The notes beneath the pieces are model-generated. The model was not told where the DNA came from and did no database searches. It worked only from the letters and a program-made list of their open reading frames with translations. Shown one piece after another: positions 34,804-42,938 of a DNA stretch of 64,000 nucleotides. The stretch's first letter is position 1, and every line of letters begins with the position of its first letter. This DNA comes from CAMCXE01 sp036520615. Lineage in GTDB: Bacteria > Pseudomonadota > Gammaproteobacteria > Pseudomonadales > Cellvibrionaceae. The stretch spans positions 46,440-110,439 of the forward strand of contig DATDJI010000085.1 of NCBI GenBank assembly GCA_036520615.1, written 5' to 3'. A program made the translations under genes and the position numbers.

Positions 34804-34874
34804 ATGTATAAAAAGCTGGGCTATTTTATACATATCAACAGTGGTATGTATAAAAAATTACTAAATTTATACAT
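34804..34874. promoter_or_regulatory. Twin ATGTATAAA/TTTATACAT dyads upstream of fic
   Basis: Dyad 1 has arms ATGTATAAAA (34804-34813) and TTTTATACAT (34824-34833). Dyad 2 has arms ATGTATAAA (34846-34854) and TTTATACAT (34866-34874). Spacers are 10 and 11 bp, and the centres are about 41.5 bp, or four helical turns, apart. They start 14 bp upstream of the Fic start codon. They are probably operators, perhaps for the winged helix of the Fic protein itself. Confidence 0.65.
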
Positions 34875-34946
34875 GTTATTGGACTTGAGTATAAAAATTT
34901 TAAAAATTCATACCTGGGCCGAGTGGTCCCCTTGTCTCGGCTCGAG

Positions 34947-35140
34947 CCCGTAGCGTGGATGCAGCGTTAGAGTAATTCTGGGCTTACGCATTCCCCGGAT
35001 TGCGCTGCGCTGCATCCGGGCCTACTCAGCAGGGGAAATATTAATTCTCGTTTCAGGTTTCCCTGCTCTGAGTGGGAACGAAAAAATCCGGGGGCGCAGG
35101 TATCAACTCGGATTAGGCTGCGCTGCATCCAACCTACGCA
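34947..35140. repeat. Cluster of three REP-like palindromes
   Basis: Copies at about 34947-34982, 34993-35025 (CCCCGGATTGCGCTGCGCTG..) and 35108-35140 share the GGATGCAGCGCAGC..AATCC core in alternating orientation. The stretch between the second and third contains an unrelated TTCCCTGCTCTGAGTGGGAA palindrome. Such clusters are typical of REP/BIME-type intergenic elements. Confidence 0.65.
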
Positions 35141-35253
35141 AATACACATCGTTTAGCCGCTGCGCTGGTTTAATAGTGCGCCTTGCTTTGCTTACAAATC
35201 ATTCATAGAATCGACGCCCGGACAAATATCGGTAAATAATCAGGAGATGCAGC

Positions 35254-35535
35254 ATGCAAGAAGTAAAAATTTTGGCGTCGGTTGGCGAGAACGCAAAGAA
35301 TAATAAACAGGACGTAATAGAGATACAAAAGGCATTGAACAAGATTATTGAGCACAATGTTTTAGTTCCGCTTGCAACGTTAAAAGAGGATGGTATTGCA
35401 GGGTCAAGTACCAAAACTGCGATTCGACAATTTCAGCGCGTGTCAGTCGGTGCGGCCTCTCCAGATGGACGAATAGATGTTGGCGGGCGGACAATTAAGA
35501 AAATAAATGCCGTATTGGCGACCTGTGCAAAGTAA
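35254..35535 (+). CDS. Peptidoglycan-binding domain protein (PG_binding_1-like)
   Basis: The 93-residue protein has a PG_binding_1 pattern: DVIEIQKALNKI.., then DGIAGSSTKTAIRQFQRV (about 47-64) and SPDGRIDVGGRTIKKINAVL. These modules bind cell-wall peptide stems. No signal peptide is present. AGGAGA is 8 bp upstream of the ATG. A second open frame starts at 35499, inside its last 12 codons, and runs without stop into the glucosaminidase gene. This could therefore be the N-terminal half of a single longer enzyme split by a one-base frameshift. Confidence 0.72.
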   Translation: MQEVKILASVGENAKNNKQDVIEIQKALNKIIEHNVLVPLATLKEDGIAGSSTKTAIRQFQRVSVGAASPDGRIDVGGRTIKKINAVLATCAK

Positions 35536-35678
35536 AAAAACAAACCGGCTCCACATCCTCTCGCTGGTCTTTAAGTGATGGTGTTGACGCGTTACTTTCG
35601 GACGTTTTTCGGGCTTTCAATAATATCCAACAAAATGTTCTAGCCGGAGTTGTACTGCATAAAACGCAGGCGCTCAAT

Positions 35679-36164
35679 GTGAGTCCGACAACCAATAAGA
35701 ATCTTGGCACTTTATCTAAAGCTGATTTTGTTAGTCAGGTATTTGCTAGTGCGAAAATTGAAGAGACGAAATCCAAAATTCCAGCAGCGGTGACTACTGC
35801 GCAGGCAATTTTAGAAACGGGTTTTGGCAAATCCGTGCCTACCGATTTATATACTAAGCAGTACAGTTATAATTTGTTCGGCGTTAAAGGTGTAGGGCCT
35901 GCGGGATTTGTCTCAGTCTACACTCATGAAGTAATCAATGACGTTAGAATCAAAATAATTGCTAAATTTGAGGCATACCACAATTTTGAGGGATCAATCG
36001 CCGGTAGAACCGCATTCCTGAAAAGAAATCAACGGTATGCAGTTCTTTTTGAATCGACAGATCCGATTGTCTGGGCAGAAGGTTTGCAAAAGCAACGATA
36101 TGCCACCGATCCAAATTACGCCAAAACATTAATCAGTATAATGAAATCTTGGAAGCTAATATGA
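35679..36164 (+). CDS. Glucosaminidase (FlgJ/LytD-like) cell-wall hydrolase
   Basis: The 161-residue domain is of the endo-beta-N-acetylglucosaminidase class: FVSQVFASAKIEETKSKIP, AVTTAQAILETGFGKS (catalytic Glu in QAILETG, about residue 46), YNLFGVKGVG and FEAYHNFEGSIAGRTAFL. It is nearly a bare catalytic domain without signal peptide. The GTG at 35679 is the only usual start in frame, but coding-like sequence extends upstream in frame to 35499. It may therefore be the C-terminal half of a fusion with the preceding peptidoglycan-binding module. The next gene's ATG overlaps its stop by 4 bp. Confidence 0.75.
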   Translation: MSPTTNKNLGTLSKADFVSQVFASAKIEETKSKIPAAVTTAQAILETGFGKSVPTDLYTKQYSYNLFGVKGVGPAGFVSVYTHEVINDVRIKIIAKFEAYHNFEGSIAGRTAFLKRNQRYAVLFESTDPIVWAEGLQKQRYATDPNYAKTLISIMKSWKLI

Positions 36165-36811
36165 AACTAGTCCCAATTGTAATTATATTTGCATCGTTAT
36201 TTACGGGCGCTTGCAATGCGGAACCACCAAGCAAGCCAGCAACTAGCAAACCGACAGAGGCCACTTCAGTTTCGGCATCGAGTATAAAACCGGTTGATCA
36301 GGCGGTAATAGAATCTGCGCTGGGTGATTTTTCGAAGGCTATAGCAACAAAAGATACAAAACTTTTTGTAGCGACTACCAATTCGAAATCAGTGTATTTA
36401 GTGCGCAAATTCGCTTCAGGAACGCTCGGTGGTCGCGGTTCAGAACTCAGTGCTGAATATGAGCCTAGCTCAATTGCAAAAGATATGTCTTATGCCGTAA
36501 AAAATCAGTTGTCATTTGAGCTGCCAACGGTCTTTGTTAGACAGCCAATAAAATCCTATGCCAGCCTGACACAATACCCGCTACCGCCAGAAGTTGATAA
36601 TACCCATTACGATCAGTGGGCGCCTTTGTTGCTCAAGGCATTAACAAACAAGCCTGAAGCAGGCCCAGGGGATCCAGTAATTTTGAAATCGGCAAAATAT
36701 TGGATTTATGCTGAGGCGCAAATTATTGACGGCGTTTTGGTAGGCAGTTTTGCGGCATTTGTAAATGAAAACAATAAGGCTTCCCTTGCTGCTATTGTGA
36801 TGTTTTTGTAG
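36161..36811 (+). CDS. Putative lipoprotein of unknown function
   Basis: The 216-residue protein begins with a signal sequence (MKLVPIVIIFASLFTGAC) with a cysteine at a loose lipobox TGAC. A Pro/Thr/Ser-rich linker and then a globular domain follow, in which I recognise no motif. GGAAG is 5 bp upstream of ATG 36161, which overlaps the glucosaminidase stop (ATGA). Tight coupling of a periplasmic or lipid-anchored protein to a cell-wall hydrolase is the arrangement of many effector-immunity pairs. That role is inferred from context only. Confidence 0.6.
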   Translation: MKLVPIVIIFASLFTGACNAEPPSKPATSKPTEATSVSASSIKPVDQAVIESALGDFSKAIATKDTKLFVATTNSKSVYLVRKFASGTLGGRGSELSAEYEPSSIAKDMSYAVKNQLSFELPTVFVRQPIKSYASLTQYPLPPEVDNTHYDQWAPLLLKALTNKPEAGPGDPVILKSAKYWIYAEAQIIDGVLVGSFAAFVNENNKASLAAIVMFL

Positions 36812-36870
36812 GGCAGAATTGACAAGAGGCTACAAGCTAGTATGACGCTGCGTAATCTGTTTTATGTATT

Positions 36871-36903
36871 ACCCCGATTACGCTTGCGCTACACCCCGGC
36901 TAC
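36871..36903. repeat. REP-like palindrome
   Basis: ACCCCGATTACGCTTGCGCT followed by ACACCCCGGCTAC is a divergent copy of the same palindromic family, between two convergent genes. Confidence 0.55.
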
Positions 36904-36962
36904 ACAATACGCAGTGTTTGTTAAAAATAATTACAGCGCAGAAAATTAAGCGAGAATTTAAA

Positions 36963-37685
36963 TTAGCCGCCAACGCGCCCTTGCATATCCATATGCAGCT
37001 GATAAGTCATCACACTTAAAAACGCCACCAAGCCTAAATACAACACGCCGTAATTAATGCGATCGTTAAAGCTTGCTTGATAATAGCCTTCCGGGTGCAT
37101 TGGGTTTTTGTCCGGCCAAATAGCTTGTTTAATCTGCGGGTAGGCGAGCAAGCCGATTAATATCAGCATTGGGCTGTGGCTGTAAAAAAATAAACCGATT
37201 AATAATGGCACACCTAGTAGCCAAACTTTAGGGGAGATAATAGCGGTGATGCGGCCGCCGTCGAGCGGCGAGAGGGGGATTAAATTAAATAGGTTTAACA
37301 TGCAGCCGGAATAGGCTAGCGCCATTAATAAATCGCTGCCTTGCATTTTGGCTAAATAATAACAGGCCATAGCGCCGATTGTGCCGGTGACCGGGCCTGC
37401 AAAACCTATATAAGCTTCGGTTTCTACATTCATCGGTTGTTCTTTTAATTGAATCCAGGCGCCTACAAACGGAATAAAAGTGGGAGCGCCTACATTTAAA
37501 CCGCGTTGGCGTGCGGCAAAATAATGCCCCATTTCGTGCACTAAAATTAATAACACAAAACCTACTGCATAGGCCCAGCCGAAAATAAACGAATAGGTAA
37601 TCATCGACAGCAGCATAGTGCCGCAGGTGAGGGCTATTTTGCCTAGTTTACCGGCGGCGAATAGCCCGGCTAATAATTTTATCAC
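36963..37685 (-). CDS. Site-2 protease family (M50) membrane metalloprotease
   Basis: The 240-residue membrane protein has the zinc site HEMGH (about residues 50-54) in helix 2 and the distal motif NLIPLSPLDGGR (about 133-144), whose Asp is the third ligand. There is no PDZ domain, unlike RseP, so it belongs to the short SpoIVFB/YwmF-like group. Substrates are unknown. It lies 31 bp downstream of a DUF2167 gene on the same strand, suggesting that the two membrane proteins are made together. Confidence 0.9.
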   Translation of the reverse strand: MIKLLAGLFAAGKLGKIALTCGTMLLSMITYSFIFGWAYAVGFVLLILVHEMGHYFAARQRGLNVGAPTFIPFVGAWIQLKEQPMNVETEAYIGFAGPVTGTIGAMACYYLAKMQGSDLLMALAYSGCMLNLFNLIPLSPLDGGRITAIISPKVWLLGVPLLIGLFFYSHSPMLILIGLLAYPQIKQAIWPDKNPMHPEGYYQASFNDRINYGVLYLGLVAFLSVMTYQLHMDMQGRVGG

Positions 37686-37716
37686 GGGGTATTTCTCTAT
37701 TAATTAAGGTGAGAGC

Positions 37717-38604
37717 TTATTTTGATTTACGGCCAAATAGTTTCATCACCGCTCCGCCGAGGGCGATTACGCCAATAATAATGACTTTTTTAAAGGCAAT
37801 AAAAAGTGCAGCAATTTTAGCGAACAGGCCTAATTTAGCAGCTACGCCACCTGCAACTAACGCAGCTAATCCGTATTCGGCTACGTGGTCAGTTTTTTCG
37901 TCAAAATCTTCGTAGCGGTTACCTTTAGAAAATTCAGTAGCAGCTAATAACGCAGGCATTTCTCGGCGAATAATCGGCATTTCACTCATGCTGGCCACAG
38001 CGTTTAATACCAATACACCTTTGCGGCCAAGTACGCGGATATTGTAATTAAGGGAATTAGCTTCGGCGTTATCGGTGGCGAATTCTTTTGCCCAATAAAA
38101 TTTGTGCGTGGTTTTTTCATAATGCGGAGTTTCAGCCCAGCCGATTAATTTCATTGAGCCATACCCTTCTTTCACCCGCTCTTTATTGGCTTCTTCGTTA
38201 TCTGCTTGCATGTCTTTTAGCAGGTCCGTGTAGTTAATCTCATCGGCATCTGCATCACTAACGTGGCCGTCTTCGTCATAGGTAATTACCACGCCCCAGC
38301 CGCTTTTATCCAGCGGGTTAACATCGCTGGGGATGACCATGCCGAGGGTTTTATTACCCGGCGGATTGCCCCATCCCTCCACCAATAAACGCTCGGTTGC
38401 CGCAGGGGTTAGGTATTTAAATTTTTCGGACAGGTTGAGTGAAGCTATGCCGCCGGGCAAGTTCACTGTACCGGTTTGAGGGCTTAACGCGGCGAGAAAT
38501 TCGCTGCTGGATAGATCATCAGCAGCGACGGCATCTTCAGCGCGGCTCAGGGTTGCGTACAGGCTGGTGAGCAATAGGGAAAGGGTGAAAATGACGTGCT
38601 TCAT
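37717..38604 (-). CDS. DUF2167 family membrane protein
   Basis: The 295-residue protein has a signal peptide (residues 1-22, ending SRA). The DUF2167 body includes LNLSEKFKYLTPAATERLLVEGWGNPPG (in two parts), GWGVVITYDEDGHVSDADA and MKLIGWAETPHYEKTTHKFYWAKE. One or two hydrophobic segments near the C-terminus (about 245-285) precede a basic tail. Function is unknown. ATG 38604 with GGAG 6 bp upstream is the start. It precedes and probably shares a transcript with the M50 protease gene. Confidence 0.88.
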   Translation of the reverse strand: MKHVIFTLSLLLTSLYATLSRAEDAVAADDLSSSEFLAALSPQTGTVNLPGGIASLNLSEKFKYLTPAATERLLVEGWGNPPGNKTLGMVIPSDVNPLDKSGWGVVITYDEDGHVSDADADEINYTDLLKDMQADNEEANKERVKEGYGSMKLIGWAETPHYEKTTHKFYWAKEFATDNAEANSLNYNIRVLGRKGVLVLNAVASMSEMPIIRREMPALLAATEFSKGNRYEDFDEKTDHVAEYGLAALVAGGVAAKLGLFAKIAALFIAFKKVIIIGVIALGGAVMKLFGRKSK

Positions 38605-38906
38605 TGTGGGCTCCGTGTAAAAACAACTACCCAAAGCAGCAATGTGCACCGGGCTAGGTATAAGGGATTAGGGGTATGGCGTGTCACCTTAGCGGAATTC
38701 GCGCATGAATTTAAAGTGCCAGCGGTCGATCCGCAGCGGGGCTTAGGTGAGGTGCGAACTTCATCGCAGATGGGGGCTTAGCCTGTTGCGGCTACTAATA
38801 CGTCACTGAAGCTAACGTCATCAATAAAATTGATCGTTAAATTCTGGCCAAAAATGCTTAAGGCGCGTACAAAGCGCCCCGGTCTAATTTTTATGAGTAA
38901 TGTGTA
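38605..38906. other. Divergent intergenic region
   Basis: 302 bp between the DUF2167 gene and the antiporter gene. It should contain both promoters. No clear promoter pair, repeat or RNA was recognised. The 61-codon frame at 38596-38781 overlaps the DUF2167 start and has no similarity. Confidence 0.35.
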
Positions 38907-40112
38907 ATGCATCTGTCGGTAACCGAATTATATTTAATTGCCATGTGCCTGATATTTTCAGTGCCCTATTTAATTTGGCGTTTAGGCCGTACGGATTATT
39001 GGGCGCCGTTAGTGGTGGTGCAAATAATTTCCGGCATTTTATTGGGGCCGGGCGTGATGGGTGCGTGGCAGCCTGAGTATTATCAATTTGTGTTTACGCC
39101 GGATGTAATTAAGTGTTTAAACGGTGTGGCCTGGTGGGCCGTGATGATATTTGTATGGATTGCCGGTATTGAATTGGATTTGAAAAAGGCCTGGACGTAC
39201 CGCAGAGAGAGCGGAATTACCGCAAGCCTTGCTTTGGGTATGCCGCTTTTATTTGGCTGTGCTGTGGGTTATGGGTTAATTAATTTTGACGGCTGGATGG
39301 GCGTAAAAGCGCTAACCTGGCAATTTGTATTGGGCGTAGGCATGGCTTGCGCGGTAACTGCGTTACCAATTCTGATTTTATTAATGGAAAAACTGGATAT
39401 TTTGCGCGCACCGATTGGCCAGCGTATTTTGCGTTATGCAAGCCTCGATGACATTGCCATTTGGGGCGTATTAGCTGTTATTTTGATGGATTGGGAGCGG
39501 GTGGGCCGCCAGGTGGGCTTTTTAATTGCTTTTGCCGTAGCGGCATTTTTGTTCCGCAAATTAATGAGCGCCATTAGTGAAAAAGACCGTTGGTTTGCGG
39601 GCATTATTTGGTTGGCTCTTTGCGGTTTAGGTGCGGACTGGTCGGGCCTGCATTTTATGGTTGGGGCGTTTTTAGCCGGTGCCGTAATGGATGCGGATTG
39701 GTTTAACCAAGAACATATGGATTTATTGCGCCATCATTTATTGCTCACGGTAATGCCAGTATTTTTCTTAAGTACAGGCCTGCGCACGAACTGGGATGTA
39801 GGCGGTATGGCGGTATTTGGAGTTGCGGCAATTATGTTAGTGGCGTCAATTGCCGGCAAATTAGCCGGTGTGCATATAGCGGGTAAATGGCTGCGCTGGG
39901 CGCCGGGGGAAGCGTCATTGATCGGTTGGTTATTGCAAACCAAAGCACTGATTATGATTATTTTTGCCAATGTCTTATTGGACAAACAAATAATTACCAA
40001 TGAAACATTTACCGCGCTTTTATTAATGGCCGTGGGCAGCACGATGCTTACGACGCCGATTGTTGCACCTAAGTTAAAGCGGTTAGCTTCATTGCTTGGG
40101 AAAGAAACATAA
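38907..40112 (+). CDS. Cation:proton antiporter (CPA2 / Na+/H+ exchanger family)
   Basis: The 401-residue protein has about 11-12 hydrophobic helices. The family marks are GILLGPGVMG (about 46-55), WAGIELDL-like VWIAGIELDLKKAW (about 85-98) and ASLDDIAIWGVLAV (about 176-189), whose Asp pair lies in the ion path. There is no C-terminal TrkA/RCK domain, so it is a bare exchanger. Ion specificity cannot be read. The stop is followed after one base by the MITE-like palindrome at 40114. Confidence 0.88.
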   Translation: MHLSVTELYLIAMCLIFSVPYLIWRLGRTDYWAPLVVVQIISGILLGPGVMGAWQPEYYQFVFTPDVIKCLNGVAWWAVMIFVWIAGIELDLKKAWTYRRESGITASLALGMPLLFGCAVGYGLINFDGWMGVKALTWQFVLGVGMACAVTALPILILLMEKLDILRAPIGQRILRYASLDDIAIWGVLAVILMDWERVGRQVGFLIAFAVAAFLFRKLMSAISEKDRWFAGIIWLALCGLGADWSGLHFMVGAFLAGAVMDADWFNQEHMDLLRHHLLLTVMPVFFLSTGLRTNWDVGGMAVFGVAAIMLVASIAGKLAGVHIAGKWLRWAPGEASLIGWLLQTKALIMIIFANVLLDKQIITNETFTALLLMAVGSTMLTTPIVAPKLKRLASLLGKET

Positions 40113-40113
40113 T

Positions 40114-40248
40114 GAACCTCTGAAAAATTACCTCACTCGCTCTGGCGTCGTTGAATTTACCAAAAATGCTCATTTACTACGTGTAAAATCCGTTTTTTTG
40201 GTAAATTCGCCTCTCCAGCGCTTCGCCCCTTACATCTTTCGGAGGTTC
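40114..40248. mobile_element. MITE-like palindromic element
   Basis: The 135-bp element has terminal inverted repeats GAACCTC (40114-40120) / GAGGTTC (40242-40248) and long imperfect arms. The inner arms GAATTTACCAAAAA (40153-40166) and TTTTTGGTAAATTC (40195-40208) are perfect. No coding capacity. It starts one base after the antiporter stop, so it may serve as its terminator. Whether a transposase mobilises it is unknown. Confidence 0.7.
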
Positions 40249-40588
40249 CCTAGGCTCAACAGTTACGAAATAGCAAGAGCATCTCTGCAATTATTTTAGT
40301 AATGCCCGTTTTTCTATTTGCCGATTGCAGCTATTTTTGCCTAGTTTTTCTGTGTGTTCCTAGCGCGTATCGTTTGGCTGTTATCGTTTTGGAAAATTCA
40401 GCTTTTGTATTTGCTAATTTTAAGAATGTGAGAGGTGTTTTTAATAAAAACGCAGTAGCAGATTTAGTATTTTTTAAAATTTGTAGCCTATTTTCCAGTT
40501 GTATTGAGCAAAGATCTCGCGTTAGCCTGGACGTCAAGTAAGGCTGGTGTTGAATTTTTGCACGTCTGCACTTTACTCGAGCTTATAT
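40249..40588. other. AT-rich intergenic region upstream of halogenase gene
   Basis: 340 bp of AT-rich sequence with no supported gene; frames on both strands (40302-40541) lack similarity and a ribosome binding site. It presumably contains the halogenase promoter, but none was clearly identified. Confidence 0.35.
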
Positions 40589-42076
40589 ATGACTACTCAA
40601 ATAAAAAAAATTGTCATCGCTGGTGGCGGAACGGCGGGGTGGATTGCCGCTGCGACTTTGTCATCTCAATTGGGGCCCGTGCTTGATATTTGCTTGGTGG
40701 AATCGGACGAGATAAGCACTGTAGGTGTCGGTGAGGCGACGGTTCCACCGTTACAAGCATTTCACAATTTTATCGGTGTTGATGAGCGGGAGTTTTTGAA
40801 AGCCAGCCACGGCACGATTAAACTGGGAATTAGTTTTGAAAATTGGGCTCGCTTAGGAGACCGTTATATTCATTCCTTTGGTACGACGGGCAAAGGGCAT
40901 TGGGCCGCAGGTTTTCACCATTTTTGGTTGAAAGCGCGCAAGTTAGGGTCAGAGTTTGAATTTGGCGATTTTTGTCTGGAATTGCAAGCGGCTAAAGAAG
41001 GCCGGTTTGCCATGACGGAAAATCCACCGGTTAATTTTGCCTACCATTTTAACGCTTCGTTGTATGCGAAATTTTTAAGAAATTTCAGTTGCGCACGAGG
41101 TGTAAAACGCATCGAAGGAAAAATTACCAGCGTTACCACAAATGAAGAAAACGGCTTTATTAAAAGCCTCGTACTGGCTTCAGGAGAAGTAGTTGAAGGC
41201 GATTTATTTATCGATTGTACTGGATTTCGGGGTTTATTGATCGAGCAAACATTACATACCGGCTACGAAGATTGGTCCCAGTGGCTAATTAATGATAGTG
41301 CTATCGCGGCGCAAACTACGAACCCTGGGCCAATATTTCCTTATACCCGTGCCGTTGCTCATCAGTGCGGCTGGCAATGGCATATTCCGCTGCAAAGCCG
41401 CATCGGCACGGGGCTAGTTTATTCAAGTAAATATATTTCGGATGAAGATGCACGCAAAACATTTATTGATAATTTGCCGGGCGAATTAATTAACGAGCCG
41501 CATGTACTTAAATTTAAGGCCGGACGCCGTTTGAAAGCCTGGAATAAGAATTGTGTTGCGATGGGTTTATCCAGTGGATTTATCGAGCCACTTGAATCTA
41601 CCAGTATTCATTTAATTATGGCTTATGCGATGCGATTTCTGCAGTTTTTCCCAATTAATGGATTTAACGAGGCCAATGTTGAGGAATATAACCAGCAGTG
41701 TAAGCATGAAATCGAATCCATTCGCGATTTTGTTGTGCTGCATTACAAGGCTACTGAGCGAGACGATACGGCTTACTGGCGCTACTGTCGCGATATGGAC
41801 GCACCGAAAACCCTGGCACACCGCATAAAATTATTTGCTGAAAATGCAATGGCTTTTAAGACGACAAGAGAGCTTTTCCTCGTGGATTCTTGGACACAAG
41901 TTATGTTGGGGCAGCGTGTTATCCCTAGCGTTTATCATCCTATAGTGGATGTTTTAGTGAGCGACGAAGAACTGCTCAAAGGTATGCGTCATTATTCTGA
42001 AAATACCAAAAAAGCAGCCGCACAATTACCTACGCATGAAGAGTTTTTGCGGCAATATTGCCCGGCAGATATTTAA
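40589..42076 (+). CDS. Flavin-dependent tryptophan halogenase
   Basis: The 495-residue FADH2-dependent halogenase has the FAD-binding loop GGGTAGW (12-18) and the catalytic lysine K78 (TIKLGISFENW; PrnA Lys79). W262-x-W264-x-I-P267 (WQWHIP) keeps the active site from monooxygenase chemistry, and E336 in EPLEST matches PrnA Glu346. All catalytic residues are thus present. It should halogenate a tryptophan or indole-like substrate using FADH2, oxygen and halide. No flavin reductase or biosynthetic cluster is near, so the substrate is open. ATG 40589 gives the usual MTTQIKKIVIAGGG start. Confidence 0.92.
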   Translation: MTTQIKKIVIAGGGTAGWIAAATLSSQLGPVLDICLVESDEISTVGVGEATVPPLQAFHNFIGVDEREFLKASHGTIKLGISFENWARLGDRYIHSFGTTGKGHWAAGFHHFWLKARKLGSEFEFGDFCLELQAAKEGRFAMTENPPVNFAYHFNASLYAKFLRNFSCARGVKRIEGKITSVTTNEENGFIKSLVLASGEVVEGDLFIDCTGFRGLLIEQTLHTGYEDWSQWLINDSAIAAQTTNPGPIFPYTRAVAHQCGWQWHIPLQSRIGTGLVYSSKYISDEDARKTFIDNLPGELINEPHVLKFKAGRRLKAWNKNCVAMGLSSGFIEPLESTSIHLIMAYAMRFLQFFPINGFNEANVEEYNQQCKHEIESIRDFVVLHYKATERDDTAYWRYCRDMDAPKTLAHRIKLFAENAMAFKTTRELFLVDSWTQVMLGQRVIPSVYHPIVDVLVSDEELLKGMRHYSENTKKAAAQLPTHEEFLRQYCPADI

Positions 42077-42458
42077 TGGGTTAAAGGCCGTGTAAGCTGC
42101 AGATATACGTGTGCGCTTTTAAAAATACCGTACCAAAAAATAATTTTGACCCAACGAGTAGCCCGGATGTAGCAAAGCCTAATCCGGGTTTTATTTAAGC
42201 TCGCATGTAACATCCCGCTAATTAAGCGGTATTCCGAATGGATTATCCAAATTCAGCGCCCTATCCAAACTTTATATTCGTACAAAGGTAATAAACCCCG
42301 CGATTTTTGGCGGAGCAAAAGCCCACGCCTGATTTCCCTATTACGCTTATAGATTTTTTTAACTGCTGTTTAAATGTACAAGCTGTTAGGGTGATGACCA
42401 GTGGCGCTTAAGTTCATTCGCGTCTTCTCAAAACCCACAGCAAATCGGAAGCCTATTT
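42077..42458. other. Intergenic region with REP-like palindrome
   Basis: 382 bp between the halogenase and dps genes. Apart from the palindrome at 42158-42190 and AT-rich tracts before dps, nothing was recognised. Confidence 0.4.
42158..42190. repeat. REP-like palindrome
   Basis: GTAGCCCGGATGTAGCAAAG followed by CCTAATCCGGGTT is nearly identical in its arms to the copy at 6134-6164. It lies about 80 bp after the halogenase gene and may end its transcript. Confidence 0.65.
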
Positions 42459-42929
42459 ATGCACGCAATTGATATCGGTATCGCCGAACCCCAACGCTTA
42501 GGTATAGCTGAAGCTTTAAGCCAATTATTGGCCGACTCGTACACGTTGTATTTGCAAACCCATAATTTTCATTGGAATGTGGTGGGCCCGCATTTTCGTG
42601 AATTCCATTTAATGTTTCAGGAGCAATATACGGAGCTGTCTATCGCCGTCGACGATATTGCCGAGCGCATTCGCGCGTTAGGTGTTGCTGCACCTGGTAC
42701 CTATCAGGCGTTTTCGCGTTTGAGCAGCATTAAAGAAGTGGAAGGTGTTCCCAGCGCAGCTGAGATGGTGCAGTTACTCACGTTTGGCCACGAGCAGATA
42801 GTTAAAACCTGTCGCGCGGTGTTGAAATTATCTCAAGCGGCCGATGATGAATCGACTTCATCCTTAGCGTCTGACCGCATGCGCGTGCATGAAAAAACCG
42901 CTTGGATGCTGCGAGCAGTAGCCAGTTAG
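42459..42929 (+). CDS. dps: Dps family DNA-binding ferritin-like protein
   Basis: The 156-residue protein contains the Dps ferroxidase set: H in THNFHWNVVGPHF (about 34-46), then D and E in VDDIAERIRALG (about 65-76). Dps dodecamers oxidise and store iron with hydrogen peroxide and protect DNA in stress. The N-terminal extension is short and hardly basic, so DNA binding may be weak. It stands alone and is convergent with the HPP gene 9 bp away. Regulation by OxyR or stationary phase is common in the family but not visible here. Confidence 0.92.
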   Translation: MHAIDIGIAEPQRLGIAEALSQLLADSYTLYLQTHNFHWNVVGPHFREFHLMFQEQYTELSIAVDDIAERIRALGVAAPGTYQAFSRLSSIKEVEGVPSAAEMVQLLTFGHEQIVKTCRAVLKLSQAADDESTSSLASDRMRVHEKTAWMLRAVAS

Positions 42930-42938
42930 CAATTGATT

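Larger units (their letters stand above)
34791..35253. other. Intergenic region between fic and the cell-wall genes
   Basis: About 460 bp between divergent genes. It holds the two dyads next to fic, then a cluster of REP-like palindromes (34947-35140), then the ribosome binding site AGGAGA of the 35254 gene. No protein-coding frame is supported. Confidence 0.5.

Noticed and set aside
35520..35545. Programmed -1 frameshift on A-AAA-AAC
   Set aside because: The slippery-like A-run lies after the TAA stop of the upstream frame, so ribosomes would not reach it. Only a slip at AAG before the stop, or a mutation, could join the frames.
40302..40541. 79-codon frame upstream of the halogenase gene
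   Set aside because: AT-rich with no ribosome binding site, and an equally long frame exists on the other strand; neither has similarity.
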